From: Neopararhizobium haloflavum
GTDB lineage: Bacteria > Pseudomonadota > Alphaproteobacteria > Rhizobiales > Rhizobiaceae
Direction: 5' to 3'
NCBI RefSeq assembly: GCF_002750855.1
Contig: NZ_NWUC01000002.1
Coordinates: 558,001-622,000 of the forward strand
Length of the DNA: 64,000 nt
A model generated the notes under the pieces. It was not told the origin of the DNA, did no database searches, and saw only the letters and a list, made by a program, of their open reading frames with translations. Position numbers and translations under genes: made by a program. Below, piece after piece: positions 62,975 to 64,000 of this stretch (positions are counted from its first letter, which is position 1; each line of letters starts with the position of its first letter).

Positions 62975-63745
62975 TCAGTCTTCTGAGAAACTTAACTGCG
63001 AAAGCTCATTCGCTGCATTTCGCAATTGCGGCAGATAGGATAGCGCCTTTGCCGCGTCGAACCGCTGAACCGGGGCATGAAAGGAAAGCGTTGCAAAGAG
63101 CCGGCCGTGGCTATCCTCAATCGGAACGGCAATGGCAATCATGCCGTCCATGAATTCCTCGTTGTCCGTAGCATAACCGTTCTCTCGGATCTCTTGGATC
63201 GCGCTGCGAAGTCGGTCAGGTTCACTGATGCTTCTGCTTGTTCGTGCCCGCATATCGGCATTTGCAAGATACCGATCCAGATGCGGCTCGGGCAGCGATG
63301 AAAGGTACATCTTGCCGCTCGCAGTGCAGTAGAATGGCACCCGTGTTCCCGATGGCAACTGAATGCGAAGGGGCCATTCGGTTTCGACACGTTCGAGATA
63401 GACCATCATGTCGCGCTCCGGCAGAGCAATGTTGCAGGTTTCGCCAACCTCACTTGCCAGCCGTGTCAGGATGGCGAGCCGCGCAGTGCGAATTCGCAAA
63501 GATGACATGATCCCGCCAGCAAGCTCACGCGCCCGCCTGCCGGCTGAATACGACCGTCCGTCGATGTCCCTTTGGACGAAGCCCTCTTCTTCCAGCGTCG
63601 CGAACAACCGATGGATTGTTGGCTTGGGTAAGCCAAGCACGCGGTTAACGTCGCTCGGCGTCACAGGAACGCCGGCTTTTGCCATTTCCTCCAACACAAG
63701 AAGCAGACGCAAATTGGTCGGGATTGCGGGCGGGGCTTCGTTCAT
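62975..63745 (-). CDS. IclR-family transcriptional regulator
   Basis: A 256-residue IclR protein with N-terminal winged helix (NLRLLLVLEEMAKAGVPVTP, PKPTIHRLFATLEEEGFVQR) and effector domain (VPFYCTASGKMYLSSLPEPH, ENGYATDNEEFMDGMIAIAV). The start at 63745 follows AGGAG. It diverges from a GMC oxidoreductase gene, the presumed target, across a 176-bp region with a 14-base palindrome. Confidence 0.92.
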   Translation of the reverse strand: MNEAPPAIPTNLRLLLVLEEMAKAGVPVTPSDVNRVLGLPKPTIHRLFATLEEEGFVQRDIDGRSYSAGRRARELAGGIMSSLRIRTARLAILTRLASEVGETCNIALPERDMMVYLERVETEWPLRIQLPSGTRVPFYCTASGKMYLSSLPEPHLDRYLANADMRARTSRSISEPDRLRSAIQEIRENGYATDNEEFMDGMIAIAVPIEDSHGRLFATLSFHAPVQRFDAAKALSYLPQLRNAANELSQLSFSED

Positions 63746-63874
63746 CACCACTCCTGGCAAGCGACATCTCCAATCGAGGCCTTCTCCTACGGCAAGCCGA
63801 GATAAGCATCAACGGCCCATTGTTCAGCTATCCGGCCGACTCGATCGCTTAAAATGATACTTGATGTCTCATTT

Positions 63875-63888
63875 ATTATCGCGATAAT
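63875..63888. promoter_or_regulatory. Palindrome ATTATCGCGATAAT in the IclR-GMC divergent region
   Basis: A perfect 14-base palindrome, 34 bases before the GMC oxidoreductase ATG. IclR regulators commonly bind palindromes of about this size overlapping the target promoter. It is the best operator candidate for this pair. Confidence 0.55.
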
Positions 63889-63921
63889 CCCATGCTGATC
63901 AGAGGGAAGCGGGATGGGAAC

Positions 63922-64000
63922 ATGAGGGCTGATTATGTGATCGTCGGCGCAGGCTCGGCGGGATGCGTTCTCGCCAGCCGCTTGACCGAAGACACCGAAA
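63922..64000 (+). CDS. GMC-family oxidoreductase, N-terminal fragment
   Basis: Only 26 codons are inside the window. They read MRADYVIVGAGSAGCVLASR followed by LTEDTE, the FAD-binding GxGxxG start of GMC oxidoreductases such as choline or alcohol dehydrogenases. The gene runs off the right end. It is probably controlled by the divergent IclR regulator. Substrate unknown. Confidence 0.85.
   Translation, partial: MRADYVIVGAGSAGCVLASRLTEDTE

Overview
The window reads as chromosome or megaplasmid DNA of an alphaproteobacterium, most likely Hyphomicrobiales (rhizobia/Aurantimonas-like). The clues are high GC, dense overlapping operons, a red-type cbb (Calvin cycle) operon with cbbX, a LigM-type O-demethylase, an ECF sigma/NrsF pair next to a bufferin operon, and many TRAP/TTT/ABC uptake systems. 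There is no rRNA, tRNA, CRISPR array, prophage or insertion sequence that I can see. It is an accessory catabolic region with about 68 genes, a large share of them transport genes.

Layout. 1-5484 (+): a branched-chain-type ABC importer (livK end, livHMGF), then a LigM-like THF-dependent aryl O-demethylase behind two identical TGTATACATAA sites. 5498-9460 (-): Ldh-family dehydrogenase, TauD-type dioxygenase, flavin reductase, MFS carrier. 9620-15093 (-): GST, TRAP dctPQM, FAH-family hydrolase, LysR. 15191-16892 (-): LysR and SDR. 17030-25852 (-): GntR, Opp/Dpp ABC transporter, gamma-glutamyltransferase and DUF1028 (peptide or glutathione scavenging). 26056-33318: hexonate locus with TRAP dctPQM, gluconokinase, LacI regulator, D-galactonate dehydratase dgoD and a FAD oxidoreductase. 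33448-34593 (-): PNPOx-like protein and host-attachment-family protein, each preceded by an FNR/FixK-type box.

34643-43557: cbbF-cbbP-(phosphoglycerate kinase N-domain fragment)-cbbA-cbbL-cbbS-cbbX-cbbE-cbbZ with divergent cbbR. Transketolase (cbbT) is absent and a truncated Pgk-like gene sits between cbbP and cbbA. 43573-52218: two RraA/HMG-aldolase-family enzymes, GntR, TctCBA tricarboxylate transporter, D-2-hydroxyacid dehydrogenase, PcaR/PcaU-like IclR and a large membrane transporter. The LigK-like aldolase links this block functionally to the LigM-like demethylase. 52255-58172: LysR, RidA, amidase and a third TRAP transporter.

58248-62617: a bufferin-type RiPP operon (bufA precursor, bufB MNIO/DUF692, bufC DUF2063, bufD DoxX) facing an ECF sigma factor and its NrsF-like membrane anti-sigma. 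Three promoters share [T/G]GTAACA-N16-CGAA with identical spacing. They lie before bufA, before sigF, and before an unrecognised small Cys-free secreted protein, which I infer to be a new member of this stress regulon. 62975-64000: IclR regulator and the start of a divergent GMC oxidoreductase.

Recurring design: stem-loops follow the solute-binding-protein gene in four of the transporter operons, two of them with a T-tract. This would set binding protein above permease expression.
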